Shown piece by piece: positions 26,724-36,137 of a stretch of 64,000 nt of DNA. The number at the start of each line of letters is the position of its first letter. The first letter of the stretch is position 1. The notes under the pieces were generated by a model. It was not told the origin of the DNA, ran no database searches, and worked only from the letters and a program-made list of their open reading frames with translations. The position numbers and the translations under genes were made by a program. This stretch comes from Bacilli bacterium (GTDB taxonomy: Bacteria > Bacillota_I > Bacilli_A > ML615J-28 > CAG-313), in contig JAFQFT010000026.1 in assembly GCA_017398545.1 (NCBI GenBank), positions 1 through 64,000 on the forward strand, read 5' to 3'.

Positions 26724-27851
26724 CTATTTTTCATCTTTCTTTCCCCATCTACAAAATCTACCAAGGAAACTTACCACAACACCGCAAAGAAATGCAAGCA
26801 AACTAATAACAATAGCAAAACTAAAGTTACCATATTTAAGTAGATTTAAAAGTCTTGAATATTCAGTAAAGTGATAACTTAAATAGTAATTAGTTGTTAT
26901 AAACGAACTTACTATTAGTAAACCAAATGTGATAGCTCCATTTACAATGCTATTTATAAAAGCATGTGGATATTTAATACCTCTTGCACCTTGTAAGCCT
27001 TTAAACATTAAACCAATTAAGCCAGCAATAATGATAATAATAACAGTAGATAAACATAAAAGCGGAATTGGATTATAAAAGTTAACATCACTTGTGACAG
27101 CTTTAACTTTATCTATCAAACCAAGATTTTCATAAGATTCCGACTTCCAAATTGCTGAATCAATAGTCCAAGCATTTTTCCATGCTGTAAAAATATGTCT
27201 TAAATATATTCCGTTCTTTCTAAAATCATCAGAAGTAAGCTCAATTAATTCATAATCGAATCCAAAATAAGCAAGTAAAAATTCATCAGCAACCCAATTA
27301 ATAGCGTTATTAATTAAATACTCATCAACTTCTTTGTCCGTTTTTAAACCTGTAGAAGACTTAACTAAATCATAAATATCAGACTTATATGTTGACATTT
27401 CGCTATAAACTTCAATTAATCTTTCGCTTTCAAACTCATTAGCCCCAAGTTTATCCTTCAAAGTTTTTTCAACAATAGCCATTTCTTCTTCTGTTGAATG
27501 AGGATTTAATGGTCCTGTATTTTCAAATTGAACCTCATAAATTTTATTCAACACTTCGTATTTATTAACTGCATAAAACTTATCTGTATCTTCTTCAATT
27601 ATCGCAAGTGCAAACTCATTAAGTATTTTAAAATTTTTCTTATACTCTTCTTTTGATTCTTTACTTAATTCATTAAAATTAGTTTTATTTCGATAATTTG
27701 CAAGTGTAGGATCAATAATTTGCGCAATCATTTCAGTATTATTATTGCTAATTTTAACATCATTAAATTTATATATTGGAGTAAATAACATCATAACTAA
27801 AGCCAAAGTACTAATAATAAACATTACTGTATATAAAATTTTCTTAAGCAT
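26724..27851 (-). CDS. membrane protein with large extracytoplasmic domain, unknown function
   Basis: The 375-residue protein has an N-terminal TM (about 3-24), a charged extracytoplasmic region of about 200 residues, and three C-terminal TM segments (LLCLSTVIIIIIAGLIGLMF; a second near FINSIVNGAITFGLLIV; a third near FAIVISLLAFLCGVVVSFLG). No family is recognised. I start at the ATG at 27851, where GGAGG lies 8 bases upstream; the ATG at 27866 is part of that ribosome site. It is monocistronic. Confidence 0.75.
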   Translation of the reverse strand: MLKKILYTVMFIISTLALVMMLFTPIYKFNDVKISNNNTEMIAQIIDPTLANYRNKTNFNELSKESKEEYKKNFKILNEFALAIIEEDTDKFYAVNKYEVLNKIYEVQFENTGPLNPHSTEEEMAIVEKTLKDKLGANEFESERLIEVYSEMSTYKSDIYDLVKSSTGLKTDKEVDEYLINNAINWVADEFLLAYFGFDYELIELTSDDFRKNGIYLRHIFTAWKNAWTIDSAIWKSESYENLGLIDKVKAVTSDVNFYNPIPLLCLSTVIIIIIAGLIGLMFKGLQGARGIKYPHAFINSIVNGAITFGLLIVSSFITTNYYLSYHFTEYSRLLNLLKYGNFSFAIVISLLAFLCGVVVSFLGRFCRWGKKDEK

Positions 27852-27877
27852 TTTTAAAACCTCCATTTTCTAAACGT

Positions 27878-27906
27878 ATTATACACTTTTTTAGAACTAA
27901 TTTCAA
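27878..27906 (-). promoter_or_regulatory. promoter of the 375-aa membrane protein gene
   Basis: TTGAAA (27906-27901), 17-base spacer, TATAAT (27883-27878). Confidence 0.75.
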
Positions 27907-27965
27907 CATTTTATAATCATTTTTTAAAAAAATATGATATACTTATTTTAAAGTGAGGTAACAAC

Positions 27966-29597
27966 ATGAAAGTGTTATTAATTGGTATCAATTCAAAATA
28001 TATCCATCCTAGCGTTTCTTTATATCAACTAAAAGCAAATACAACTTATCAATGTGATTTAATAGAGTTAACTATTAAAGACTCCATTGAAACAATTATT
28101 AATAAACTTAAGTATTTTGATTTATCTAGTTATAATGTTTTTGCATGTTCAGCATATCTATGGAATATCGACAAATATTTAGAACTAATTCCTCTTCTAA
28201 AACAATACAATAACACAGGAAAAATTATATTTGGCGGACCAGAAGTAGCTTACGACGCAAAACATTTCCTTGCAAATTTTTCCTATATAGACTATATATT
28301 AGAAGGAGAAGGGGAAGAATCTTTTCATGAACTTTTAGAATATTTTGATAATAAAAGGTTAATTAATGATGTATCAAACCTGCATTATATTAAAGAAAAT
28401 ACGCATTATTTTACATATCCAAAAAACCCAGATTTGAACAAAATACACCTAGCAACACTTGATATAAAAGACTATCAAAATAGAATTATCTACTTAGAAT
28501 CTAGTCGTGGTTGTCCATATCATTGTAGTTATTGTACAGCTTCTTTAGATAATAAAGTAAGATATTTTCCTCTTGAAAAAGTCCTAAATATTCTATATAC
28601 CTTAATGATAAATAAGACAAAAGTAGTTAAGTTTTTAGACAGGACTTTTAACGCAAACTATGAATATATGATGCAAATTCTAGATTTTATTGACATGCAT
28701 AATATTTGTACAACATTTCAATTTGAAGTGGTTGGGGAACTAATAAAGAAAGAAACAATTAATAGAATCGCAAATCTAAAATTTAAATATTTAAGATTTG
28801 AAATAGGTATCCAATCAACCAATAATCAAGTAAACGAAGCAGTATGTAGACGGCAAAACATGGCTAAATTAAAAGAAAACATCTTTCTTTTAAATCAAAC
28901 AAATAAAGTAGATTTACACATTGATCTTATCGCAGGTCTTCCTTATGAAACAAAAGAATCATTTATAAATTCCTTTAATGAAGCATTTCTTTTAAAAGGG
29001 AAAGAACTACAACTTGGATTTCTTAAATTTTTAAGAGGAACTAAAATGTTAGAAATGGTTGATGAACATGAATATAAGTATTCAAAAGAAGCACCATATG
29101 AAATTATTTCTAATAAATATATGTCAAAAGAAGATTTAAAAGAAATAGAGCGTGTTGAAAAATCACTTAATAGATATTATAATAGCGGAATACTGCCAAA
29201 CTTATTTAATTACCTATTAGATAATAATTTAATAAGTTCTTATTATGATTTTTTCAAAGATCTATATAAAGATATTGAGCACTATCAAAAAGATGAATTA
29301 TTTAAAATATTAGATGATTATTTAAAACTATTATTCCCAGATAACTATGATTATTTACATCATCTTTTATTAATTGATTATTTAGAAAATTTCAAAGTCA
29401 AACCTAAAATTTGGTGGGAATATAAAAAAATAGAAAATAGAGAAGAAATATTTAAACAAGTAATTAACCAATATCCTTCATTAACGTTAGAAATACTTTA
29501 TCGTTACAGTGTAGTATTAATTTATCAAGACTCTGTATTCCTTATTATATATAAAGATTTCACTAATACATCTTACACAATTAAATACATAAAATAA
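27966..29597 (+). CDS. B12-binding radical SAM protein (DUF4080 type)
   Basis: The 543-residue protein combines an N-terminal cobalamin-binding-like domain (VLLIGINSKYIHPSVSLYQL), a radical SAM domain with the cluster motif CPYHCSYC (CxxxCxxC) after ESSRG, and a C-terminal DUF4080-like region. Such proteins use SAM and possibly B12 for radical chemistry; substrates are unknown. GAGGT precedes the ATG. It is a single gene, divergent from the upstream membrane protein. I see no B12 riboswitch upstream. Confidence 0.88.
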   Translation: MKVLLIGINSKYIHPSVSLYQLKANTTYQCDLIELTIKDSIETIINKLKYFDLSSYNVFACSAYLWNIDKYLELIPLLKQYNNTGKIIFGGPEVAYDAKHFLANFSYIDYILEGEGEESFHELLEYFDNKRLINDVSNLHYIKENTHYFTYPKNPDLNKIHLATLDIKDYQNRIIYLESSRGCPYHCSYCTASLDNKVRYFPLEKVLNILYTLMINKTKVVKFLDRTFNANYEYMMQILDFIDMHNICTTFQFEVVGELIKKETINRIANLKFKYLRFEIGIQSTNNQVNEAVCRRQNMAKLKENIFLLNQTNKVDLHIDLIAGLPYETKESFINSFNEAFLLKGKELQLGFLKFLRGTKMLEMVDEHEYKYSKEAPYEIISNKYMSKEDLKEIERVEKSLNRYYNSGILPNLFNYLLDNNLISSYYDFFKDLYKDIEHYQKDELFKILDDYLKLLFPDNYDYLHHLLLIDYLENFKVKPKIWWEYKKIENREEIFKQVINQYPSLTLEILYRYSVVLIYQDSVFLIIYKDFTNTSYTIKYIK

Positions 29598-29623
29598 AAG
29601 GCTAGTTTTTATACTAGCCTTTT
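29596..29623. terminator. bidirectional terminator
   Basis: An 11-bp perfect stem, AAAAGGCTAGT / ACTAGCCTTTT (loop of 6), lies between two convergent genes and overlaps both 3' ends slightly. Confidence 0.88.
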
Positions 29624-29951
29624 AAATTGGTAAATACATTAAAAATCCAAAACTTAAAGATATAACATTTAATATCAAACTCAATATAAATGACTCTTTA
29701 AATTTTTTTATAATAATATTATACATTAACACTTCAGCAAATAAAACTACTATCTCTAGAATCACGACACCAATAATATATATCAAAAGATTTGACTGTA
29801 AACAATTACTCACAATTATATTTAAACTTAAATTAGTAATTATATTAATAATTATAGAATATAAAACAAAAATAAATTTTCTTTTTAATAAAAAAATGAC
29901 AATACCTTCAATAATTATCGTTAACATAAGTGCTTTATTTATTTCCCACAT
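29622..29951 (-). CDS. small four-TM membrane protein, unknown
   Basis: The 109-residue protein is almost entirely hydrophobic, with about four membrane segments and no recognisable family. GAGGG precedes the ATG. It overlaps the end of the MFS gene by 13 bases, so it is translated with it and probably works with it. Confidence 0.7.
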   Translation of the reverse strand: MWEINKALMLTIIIEGIVIFLLKRKFIFVLYSIIINIITNLSLNIIVSNCLQSNLLIYIIGVVILEIVVLFAEVLMYNIIIKKFKESFILSLILNVISLSFGFLMYLPI

Positions 29952-30976
29952 TTGTTTACCCTCATTACATAATAAATACCATAAATTGATAGAAGCATTG
30001 CTATAACAACAAAAATTGAATAACTTATTATTTCATATTCATATATCAACCCTAAAGCAACACCTGGGAATAAAGCTGCAGCAAGTAATCCAAAATTTAA
30101 TCCTTCATGTTTTGGATTAATCTTATTTAATTCAAATAACGTTATTGGCATACTTATATTTATTAGGATAGTACCAAGTAACATTAATATAAAAATATTA
30201 TCTAAAAATATTAATATTATTCCACATAAAATTAAGCTAATAAAGATTACTTTCATACTTCCAAATAAATCTTTTAATACCCCGCCAATAAACTTACCAA
30301 ATGCACTAAAAATTCCTAATAGCACAATAAAAGTTATATTCATTTCAAAATCATAGTGAATTATTTTACCAACGAATGATCTAATAAATACTACTAGGAC
30401 TAAGAATATTACTGCAAATATTTTTTTAGATACTTTAATTTTATCAACTGGTAATTCTATTTGTATTATCTTTTCTTCCTTATATAATAAGCATACAAGA
30501 ATAATTAAAACACTATAAAGAATTATAGGGACAATAAATAGAAAAGTACAATTAGAAAAATTAGATCCAAGCATTAACCCTACTGCACCTAAAGAAACAA
30601 ACAAACCTAAATGCCACGCCTTATTAGTTGAAAAATTAGTACATATTTTCCCTCCTACAACATGGAATAACTGGTTAGCAAGTCCTAAGAAAACACACGA
30701 TAAAATTAAATTATTGAATGTAGCACCTAATATAATAAATAAAATAGAAGTAATTAACATTAGTTTTTCTTTACGAAACTTATCAACTATTATTCCAGCA
30801 ACTGGTTGTAACAAGAAAGCAATACCATTATATAAAATAAAAATTAATGTATGGTCTAGAATATACATATTACTTAACACCTGCATTACTTTAAACACAC
30901 AAACTAAATCACATAGTAAATGCAAAATTGATAATATGTAAATTATGCTTCTATTTTTCCTATTAATTTCACTCAT
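29939..30976 (-). CDS. MFS-type transporter
   Basis: The 345-residue protein has about ten to eleven hydrophobic segments. It carries the MFS A-like motif between TM2 and TM3 (AGIIVDKFRKEKLM) and a second copy after the midpoint (GGVLKDLFGSMKV), which shows the internal duplication. It is somewhat shorter than usual. The substrate is unknown. It starts 6 bases after the stop of the secreted/lipoprotein gene, forming a three-gene cassette. Confidence 0.78.
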   Translation of the reverse strand: MSEINRKNRSIIYILSILHLLCDLVCVFKVMQVLSNMYILDHTLIFILYNGIAFLLQPVAGIIVDKFRKEKLMLITSILFIILGATFNNLILSCVFLGLANQLFHVVGGKICTNFSTNKAWHLGLFVSLGAVGLMLGSNFSNCTFLFIVPIILYSVLIILVCLLYKEEKIIQIELPVDKIKVSKKIFAVIFLVLVVFIRSFVGKIIHYDFEMNITFIVLLGIFSAFGKFIGGVLKDLFGSMKVIFISLILCGIILIFLDNIFILMLLGTILINISMPITLFELNKINPKHEGLNFGLLAAALFPGVALGLIYEYEIISYSIFVVIAMLLSIYGIYYVMRVNKCGK

Positions 30977-30982
30977 ATTTTT

Positions 30983-31450
30983 TTATTCTGGTTGTACTTC
31001 AGGAATAATTATTTCATATTCTAAAGTTATATTAACCCTTATAAACGATATATTTCTATATCCATTTTTATTTTCAAAAACATCTTCATCAGTAACTGTA
31101 TATCCGATTTCTATTTCTTCTTCTGTGCCGTTAGTTTTTGTAATAATAATAGATTCTATATTATATGAAGTTACTTCAATATCATAATAACATTCATCTT
31201 CTTCAGAATAATATTTACCTGTCTTTAATATATTTTTCATTGCAGTATCAATTTGTGAAGGTCCAATGTAATAATTACCAGGTTGACTTTGTCTTAACAT
31301 ATAACCTTCAAAACTAATAGAAGATTCATCAACTATTGAAACTTCAACTGAAAGTTTTGATCTAGTATCAGGTGCACATGCTCCAAAAGGTGATGGCATA
31401 TCCAAAAAAAACAATCCTAAACAAACTAAAAACAATCTAAAATTTTTCAC
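30983..31450 (-). CDS. small exported or lipoprotein-like protein
   Basis: I start this at the GTG at 31450, with AAGGAGA 8 bases upstream; the longer frame from 31486 has no ribosome site. The product (155 residues) has a short hydrophobic signal (FRLFLVCLGLFFL) followed by PFGACAPD, a possible non-standard lipobox. The rest is beta-rich with many acidic residues. No family is recognised. It is first of a three-gene cassette with the MFS transporter and could be its substrate-capture partner. Confidence 0.68.
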   Translation of the reverse strand: MKNFRLFLVCLGLFFLDMPSPFGACAPDTRSKLSVEVSIVDESSISFEGYMLRQSQPGNYYIGPSQIDTAMKNILKTGKYYSEEDECYYDIEVTSYNIESIIITKTNGTEEEIEIGYTVTDEDVFENKNGYRNISFIRVNITLEYEIIIPEVQPE

Positions 31451-31548
31451 AATAAATTCTCCTTTTTCCTTTTTATTATAAAACAATTATTCTATCTAAA
31501 ATGTGACATTTTTATTATATCAAAAATTGAAAAAATTTAAATAAAAAA

Positions 31549-31570
31549 GATTCACGACTTAGCATGAATC
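31549..31570 (-). terminator. terminator of the tmk-rsmI operon
   Basis: GATTCA / TGAATC hairpin followed by TTTTTT on the minus strand, directly after the rsmI stop. Confidence 0.75.
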
Positions 31571-32428
31571 CTATTTATTCTTTCCAAATATTTCTTGATA
31601 TATAATACTCTTGGATACCTTTCTATCTTTTGCAACCATTTTTAATGCTTCTTTAAAGTGAATACCTTGTTCAATATAAAAGTTATAGTGTTCTTTAATT
31701 GTTAAACTATTTAAATCATTTGTAACTTCATCTTCTTTTTTACCTTCAATTATAAGTACCATTTCACCCTTTAAATCATCAACAACTTCTAAAATTTCAC
31801 TTACAGTTCCACGTAATATTTCTTCATACTTTTTAGTAAGTTCTCTAGATAATGTAATATTACGATTACCAAAAATTTCTAAAATATCCTCTAACGTTTC
31901 TTTTATACGATGAGGTGCTTCATAGATTATTAATGTTTCTTCTTTATCAACAAGAGTAACTAATTCTTTTTTTCTTATCGATTGTTTGCTATTTAAGAAT
32001 CCATGAAAATAGAAACTCTTAGTTGGCAGCCCACTTGCACATAAGGCTGTTAAAGAAGCACTAACTCCAGGAATAACAACTACATCAATATCTTGTTCTA
32101 CTGCATCATGACACGCTAGATATCCTGGATCACTTATTCCAGGAAGTCCCGCATCACTTACTACCGCAATATTTTTTCCGTTTTTGATTTGTTCAACTAA
32201 ACCTTTTGTTAAATCGTTTTCTGTCATTACATTATATGCTCTTAATGGTGTATGAATATCAAAGTGATTTAAAAGCTTACCTGTAATTCTAGTGTCTTCA
32301 CAATATATTAAATCTACTTGTTTCAACACTTCAATGGCACGAAAAGTCATATCATCAAAATTACCGATTGGAGTACCAACTAAATATAACTTTGCTAATT
32401 CATTATTTGATTTTTGTCTTTTAAGCAT
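31571..32428 (-). CDS. rsmI: 16S rRNA (cytidine1402-2'-O)-methyltransferase
   Basis: RsmI methylates the ribose of C1402 in the 30S decoding centre using SAM. The 285-residue protein shows the tetrapyrrole-methylase fold: LYLVGTPIGNFDDMTFRA, YCEDTR, SDAGLPGISDPG and PGVSASLTAL, plus FYFHGFL. AGAGG precedes the ATG, which overlaps the preceding methyltransferase gene by 8 bases. It is last of the tmk-holB-ricT-trmN6-rsmI operon, a standard Bacillota cluster. Confidence 0.96.
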   Translation of the reverse strand: MLKRQKSNNELAKLYLVGTPIGNFDDMTFRAIEVLKQVDLIYCEDTRITGKLLNHFDIHTPLRAYNVMTENDLTKGLVEQIKNGKNIAVVSDAGLPGISDPGYLACHDAVEQDIDVVVIPGVSASLTALCASGLPTKSFYFHGFLNSKQSIRKKELVTLVDKEETLIIYEAPHRIKETLEDILEIFGNRNITLSRELTKKYEEILRGTVSEILEVVDDLKGEMVLIIEGKKEDEVTNDLNSLTIKEHYNFYIEQGIHFKEALKMVAKDRKVSKSIIYQEIFGKNK

Positions 32429-33182
32429 GATTATCCTCTTTATAATTAAAGATTTTTAAGATCTCTTTTGTATATTTATTTTCTTCATTATAAACATATA
32501 GTGGTGGTAATATTTTTAAACCACCTTTTTTCTTTGATTTTTTACCCTCAATAAAAACTACTAAAGCTTCTTTAGATGTAGTCTTTGGATAAACAAACAA
32601 CAATCTCTTAGGTTCAATTCCATTATTTCTAAATGCTTCTAATATATCCATAAGACGTTCTACTCGATGTACCATTGCAAAAGTACCACCATCTTTTAAC
32701 AAAACATTAGCACTATGTACTACTTCATCAAGAGTAACTTTTACTTCATGACGAGCGATTTTTAAATATTCACTTTCCTTTACTAAAGAATCTTCTGAAT
32801 ATTTAAAATACGGTGGGTTAGACGTAACAACATCATATTGAGCAACACCAAGTGTTTTATGAATTTCTTTCATATCACCAAGATATATATTTATCTGTTT
32901 ATCTAGTTTATTTATTTCTACGCTTCTTTTAGCTAAATCAAATGACTCTTCTTGAATCTCTACTCCATGAATAATTGCATTAGTTCTTAAAGACAAGAAG
33001 ATGGGAACATAACCATTCCCACATCCTAAATCAAGTATTTTTTTAGTTGTTTTATTAATACCAACATAATAAGCAAGTATTGTTGAATCAAGTGAAAAAT
33101 TAAACATATCAGGCCTTTGAATTATTTTAAGTCCTGGGTATCCTAATAAATCATTAACTACTTCATTATTTTTTATTATCAT
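32421..33182 (-). CDS. trmN6: tRNA1(Val) A37 N6-methyltransferase-type enzyme
   Basis: This SAM-dependent methyltransferase has motif I ILDLGCGNGYVPIFL and the adenine-N6 catalytic motif SNPPYF (NPPY), as in TrmN6/YabB. At 253 residues it is full length. I start at the ATG at 33182, which overlaps the ricT end by 17 bases; a longer frame to 33227 would begin with Lys/Arg-rich non-homologous sequence. The position between ricT and rsmI matches yabB in Bacillus. Confidence 0.9.
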   Translation of the reverse strand: MIIKNNEVVNDLLGYPGLKIIQRPDMFNFSLDSTILAYYVGINKTTKKILDLGCGNGYVPIFLSLRTNAIIHGVEIQEESFDLAKRSVEINKLDKQINIYLGDMKEIHKTLGVAQYDVVTSNPPYFKYSEDSLVKESEYLKIARHEVKVTLDEVVHSANVLLKDGGTFAMVHRVERLMDILEAFRNNGIEPKRLLFVYPKTTSKEALVVFIEGKKSKKKGGLKILPPLYVYNEENKYTKEILKIFNYKEDNHA

Positions 33183-34173
33183 TTTTCTTATTCTTTTTCT
33201 TCTTGTTATTATTATTATTTTTAACAAATGGTTTATATATCTTTTTCTTTGATTTATCTTCTTTTGTTTCCACTACATTTTCTGTTGCTTCTTCAATAGT
33301 TTCAACTTCTTCAATTATATCTTCATTTGAAACAACCAATTCAGCGTCTTGTTCATTTGGATCACGTGGTACGACTAAAGAAACTTCTTTAGCTTCATAC
33401 TTAACAGGTGCTCCATCTGGATTTTCTTGTACTGAAACAATCTTTTTAATATAATCCACACTAATAACTTTACAACATTTACAGTTAGGTGTTTTTACAA
33501 GTTGACCTACATTTGGAACTTCTTTTTTAAGTTCTAAATACATTTCATGTTCATAGCCAATACAACACATAAGTTTTCCACAAACACCACTTATTTTATT
33601 TGTATTTAAACTCATACCCTGTTCTTTAGCCATTTTCATTGTAACAAAATCAAAATTATTTAAACATGTTTTACAACATATCACTCTTCCACAACTACCA
33701 ATTCCACCAACAACTCTTGCAGCTTCACGAGGTCCTATTTGACGAAGTTCTACTCTTGTTTTAAAATGTGGTGTAAGTAATTTTAATAAATCTCTAAAGT
33801 CTACTCTTTCATCAGCAGAATAGTAGAAAATAATTTTTGATCCATCTATTGTATATTCACAATAAAGTGGTTTCATTGGAAGATTTAATTCTCCAACATA
33901 TTTTTTGAATATCTTAAAACTTTCTGGTGCCTGTTCTTCATGTTTCTTAGAAAGTACTAAATCATGATCATTAGCTTTTCTAACAACTGGTTTTAACTCA
34001 TGAGATAATTCATCATCTTCTACCATACGGTTTGCGATAATTACTTTTCCAAGTTCCAAACCACGAACTGTTTCTACAATCGCATATTCACCTACGTGAA
34101 ATTTGTATTCAAGAGGTGAAAAATAATATACACGACTGGCATTTTTAAACTGAATGCCGACAATTTCTATCAT
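33166..34173 (-). CDS. ricT: RicT/YaaT PSP1-domain protein
   Basis: RicT is part of the RicAFT (Y-) complex, which stimulates RNase Y-dependent mRNA processing. The 335-residue protein has the PSP1 region: CGRVICCKTCLNNF and SGVCGKLMCCIGYEH with the conserved cysteines of the Fe-S binding set. The C-terminus ends in a highly basic, repetitive Lys/Asn tail of about 25 residues. AGGAGG precedes the ATG. RicA and RicF partners are not in this window. Confidence 0.93.
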   Translation of the reverse strand: MIEIVGIQFKNASRVYYFSPLEYKFHVGEYAIVETVRGLELGKVIIANRMVEDDELSHELKPVVRKANDHDLVLSKKHEEQAPESFKIFKKYVGELNLPMKPLYCEYTIDGSKIIFYYSADERVDFRDLLKLLTPHFKTRVELRQIGPREAARVVGGIGSCGRVICCKTCLNNFDFVTMKMAKEQGMSLNTNKISGVCGKLMCCIGYEHEMYLELKKEVPNVGQLVKTPNCKCCKVISVDYIKKIVSVQENPDGAPVKYEAKEVSLVVPRDPNEQDAELVVSNEDIIEEVETIEEATENVVETKEDKSKKKIYKPFVKNNNNNKKKKNKKNDNKK

Positions 34174-34182
34174 TGTATCCTC

Positions 34183-35145
34183 CTATAGTTCGACAAAAAG
34201 ACTTGTATATAGTAAATCTACATTAACATGATAATTAAGTCTTTCTTCGTACTTATTTAATAATTCTAAATCATCTAGAATAACTTGTTTATTTATTTGT
34301 TCATCTTTAATATTATCTAAAATACTCTTAAAATAAACAGTTGTTTCTCCACTTGCTTTTTTAAATAGCTCTTGATGTATTAATATTAATATATCAAAGA
34401 ATATCAAGTGCCAACTTTTATCCTTTTCTTGATCTAATAATTGTTTATTTAAATAATATTCAACATATTGATCACGTTTTTTATAAGGTGCAGCAGCAAT
34501 TTTTTTAGCTAAATTAATAAATAAAACAAGTTTACCTTCTTCAATAAATTTCTTTGCTTCACCGAAGTCAGCAGTAATATGACTAATTACATATGCAGCA
34601 TCAAGATCCACACCCATATTAGTAAGCTGTTCTACAATAAATGTTTTTGGAACTGGTTTAAAATGAATATACTGAGTACGTGATACAATCGTATCAAGTA
34701 AGCGTTTATGATTATTAGTAAGAAGAATTGCATAGTGATCTTTAGCTGGTTCTTCTAAGAATTTAAGTAATGCATTAGCAGCAGATGTATTCATTTTATC
34801 AGCATCTTTGATAATATAAATTTGTGGTCCTTTTTCTAAACTTGTCATTGAAAAGTCATGCATTAAGTTTTCTACTTGCTCTTTTCTTATAACATCACCA
34901 ATAGGCTCAATTAATACCACATTCATATGTGAATTATATTCAATTCTTTCACATACATTACATTTTAAACAAGGGTATTCTTCTTCACATAAAAGCATCA
35001 TTGCAAAGTATTTTGCCGCTTCTAGTGTTCCAGTACCAGAATCTCCTTCAAATAAATATGCGTGAACTAGTTTTTGTTTAGATTTAGCATTATGTAATAA
35101 TTTTATAACTTCTGGTTGATTCTTTTTTAATTCTTCATATGTCAT
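34183..35145 (-). CDS. holB: DNA polymerase III delta-prime subunit
   Basis: HolB is the clamp-loader delta-prime subunit. The 320-residue protein has the AAA+ fold with a non-classical P-loop (EGDSGTGTLEAA, no Lys-Ser/Thr), a zinc module (CEEEYPCLKCNVC), IIKDADKMN, ALLKFLEEP and the sensor-1 arginine region VSRTQ. The degenerate P-loop agrees with delta-prime not hydrolysing ATP. It overlaps tmk by 4 bases. Confidence 0.93.
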   Translation of the reverse strand: MTYEELKKNQPEVIKLLHNAKSKQKLVHAYLFEGDSGTGTLEAAKYFAMMLLCEEEYPCLKCNVCERIEYNSHMNVVLIEPIGDVIRKEQVENLMHDFSMTSLEKGPQIYIIKDADKMNTSAANALLKFLEEPAKDHYAILLTNNHKRLLDTIVSRTQYIHFKPVPKTFIVEQLTNMGVDLDAAYVISHITADFGEAKKFIEEGKLVLFINLAKKIAAAPYKKRDQYVEYYLNKQLLDQEKDKSWHLIFFDILILIHQELFKKASGETTVYFKSILDNIKDEQINKQVILDDLELLNKYEERLNYHVNVDLLYTSLFVEL

Positions 35146-35777
35146 CCCATACGCTCCTTAATGAAAGGATATAGGATATTTTTTACAGTTTCTAGAACTT
35201 CTTCTTTCGATTGTTCACCATTAACAACAACAACACGGTCATTAAAGTGATCTGCAATAGATAAATAACCTTCATATACTTTATTGTGAAAAGTTATTTT
35301 TTCAAGTTCTAAGCGGTCCATATCTCTTTCGTCTTTTTTTATTCTAGACATACCTATTTCAGGACGTGTGCATACTAAAATAGTTAAATCTGGAAACAAT
35401 CCTTCTGTTGCAAATTGATTCATTTGAAGAACATTATCAATTCCAAGTTCTCTAGCATACCCTTGATAAGCAAGTGATGAATCCAAAAAGCGATCACAAA
35501 GAATTATTTTACCTGCTTCTAGTGCTGGAATAATTGTTTTAGTAATATGTTCTCTACGACTAGCTGCATATAATAATGCTTCAGTTTTTGGATCCATTCC
35601 TAAATTATCTTTATCAAGAATTAATTCTCTTATCTTTTCCGCAATATAACTTCCACCAGGTTCTCGTGTATAAACCACATCAAAACCTTTTTCTAATAAT
35701 TCTTTTTTTACTGTTTGTAATGCGCTAGATTTTCCAGAGCCATCATTTCCTTCAAATGTAATAAATAAACCTCTCAT
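35142..35777 (-). CDS. tmk: thymidylate kinase
   Basis: Tmk phosphorylates dTMP to dTDP for DNA synthesis. The 211-residue protein shows the P-loop FEGNDGSGKSS, the DR motif LCDRFLDSSLAYQGYARELG and TREPGGS. It is first of the operon, with a GATATAAT -10 at about 35814. AGAGAGG precedes the ATG. Confidence 0.97.
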   Translation of the reverse strand: MRGLFITFEGNDGSGKSSALQTVKKELLEKGFDVVYTREPGGSYIAEKIRELILDKDNLGMDPKTEALLYAASRREHITKTIIPALEAGKIILCDRFLDSSLAYQGYARELGIDNVLQMNQFATEGLFPDLTILVCTRPEIGMSRIKKDERDMDRLELEKITFHNKVYEGYLSIADHFNDRVVVVNGEQSKEEVLETVKNILYPFIKERMG

Positions 35778-35913
35778 AAATTGTTTCCTCTCTTACTATA
35801 TATATTATATCAAAAAAAAATTAAATTATAAAGTGATATGTTAAATAATAGTTTTTTATATTTTTTTGCATAAACGTTTATATTTTATTAATACTATTTA
35901 ATGAGGTGAAAAA

Positions 35914-36129
35914 ATGAACGATAAAAAAATAAAAAAACTTAATGACAGAAAAAGAAGAATTCATCATGAATATGAACAAGGAAAAGATTACTTTATGGAA
36001 ACGAGTATGGATAATGTAATAGATCCTAATAAATTATATAATAATCCATTATATCAATCTTTTGTAAATAACTTATCTGAACCATTCATTGACGAATCTT
36101 TAAATGAAAAAAATAGTCCTAAACATTAG
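35914..36129 (+). CDS. small charged protein, unknown
   Basis: The 71-residue product is highly charged (MNDKKIKKLNDRKRRIHHEY) with no TM or signal. GAGGTG precedes the ATG, so translation is likely. It is divergent from tmk, and AAACGTTT, a palindrome like a LacI-type half site, lies about 40 bases upstream. No family is recognised. Confidence 0.65.
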   Translation: MNDKKIKKLNDRKRRIHHEYEQGKDYFMETSMDNVIDPNKLYNNPLYQSFVNNLSEPFIDESLNEKNSPKH

Positions 36130-36137
36130 GGCTATTT
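36111..36137. terminator. bidirectional terminator overlapping two convergent genes
   Basis: AAATAGTCCTAA / TTAGGGCTATTT (loop ACA, one T-G pair) with A/T-runs on both sides overlaps the 3' end of the small gene and the end of truA. Confidence 0.8.
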
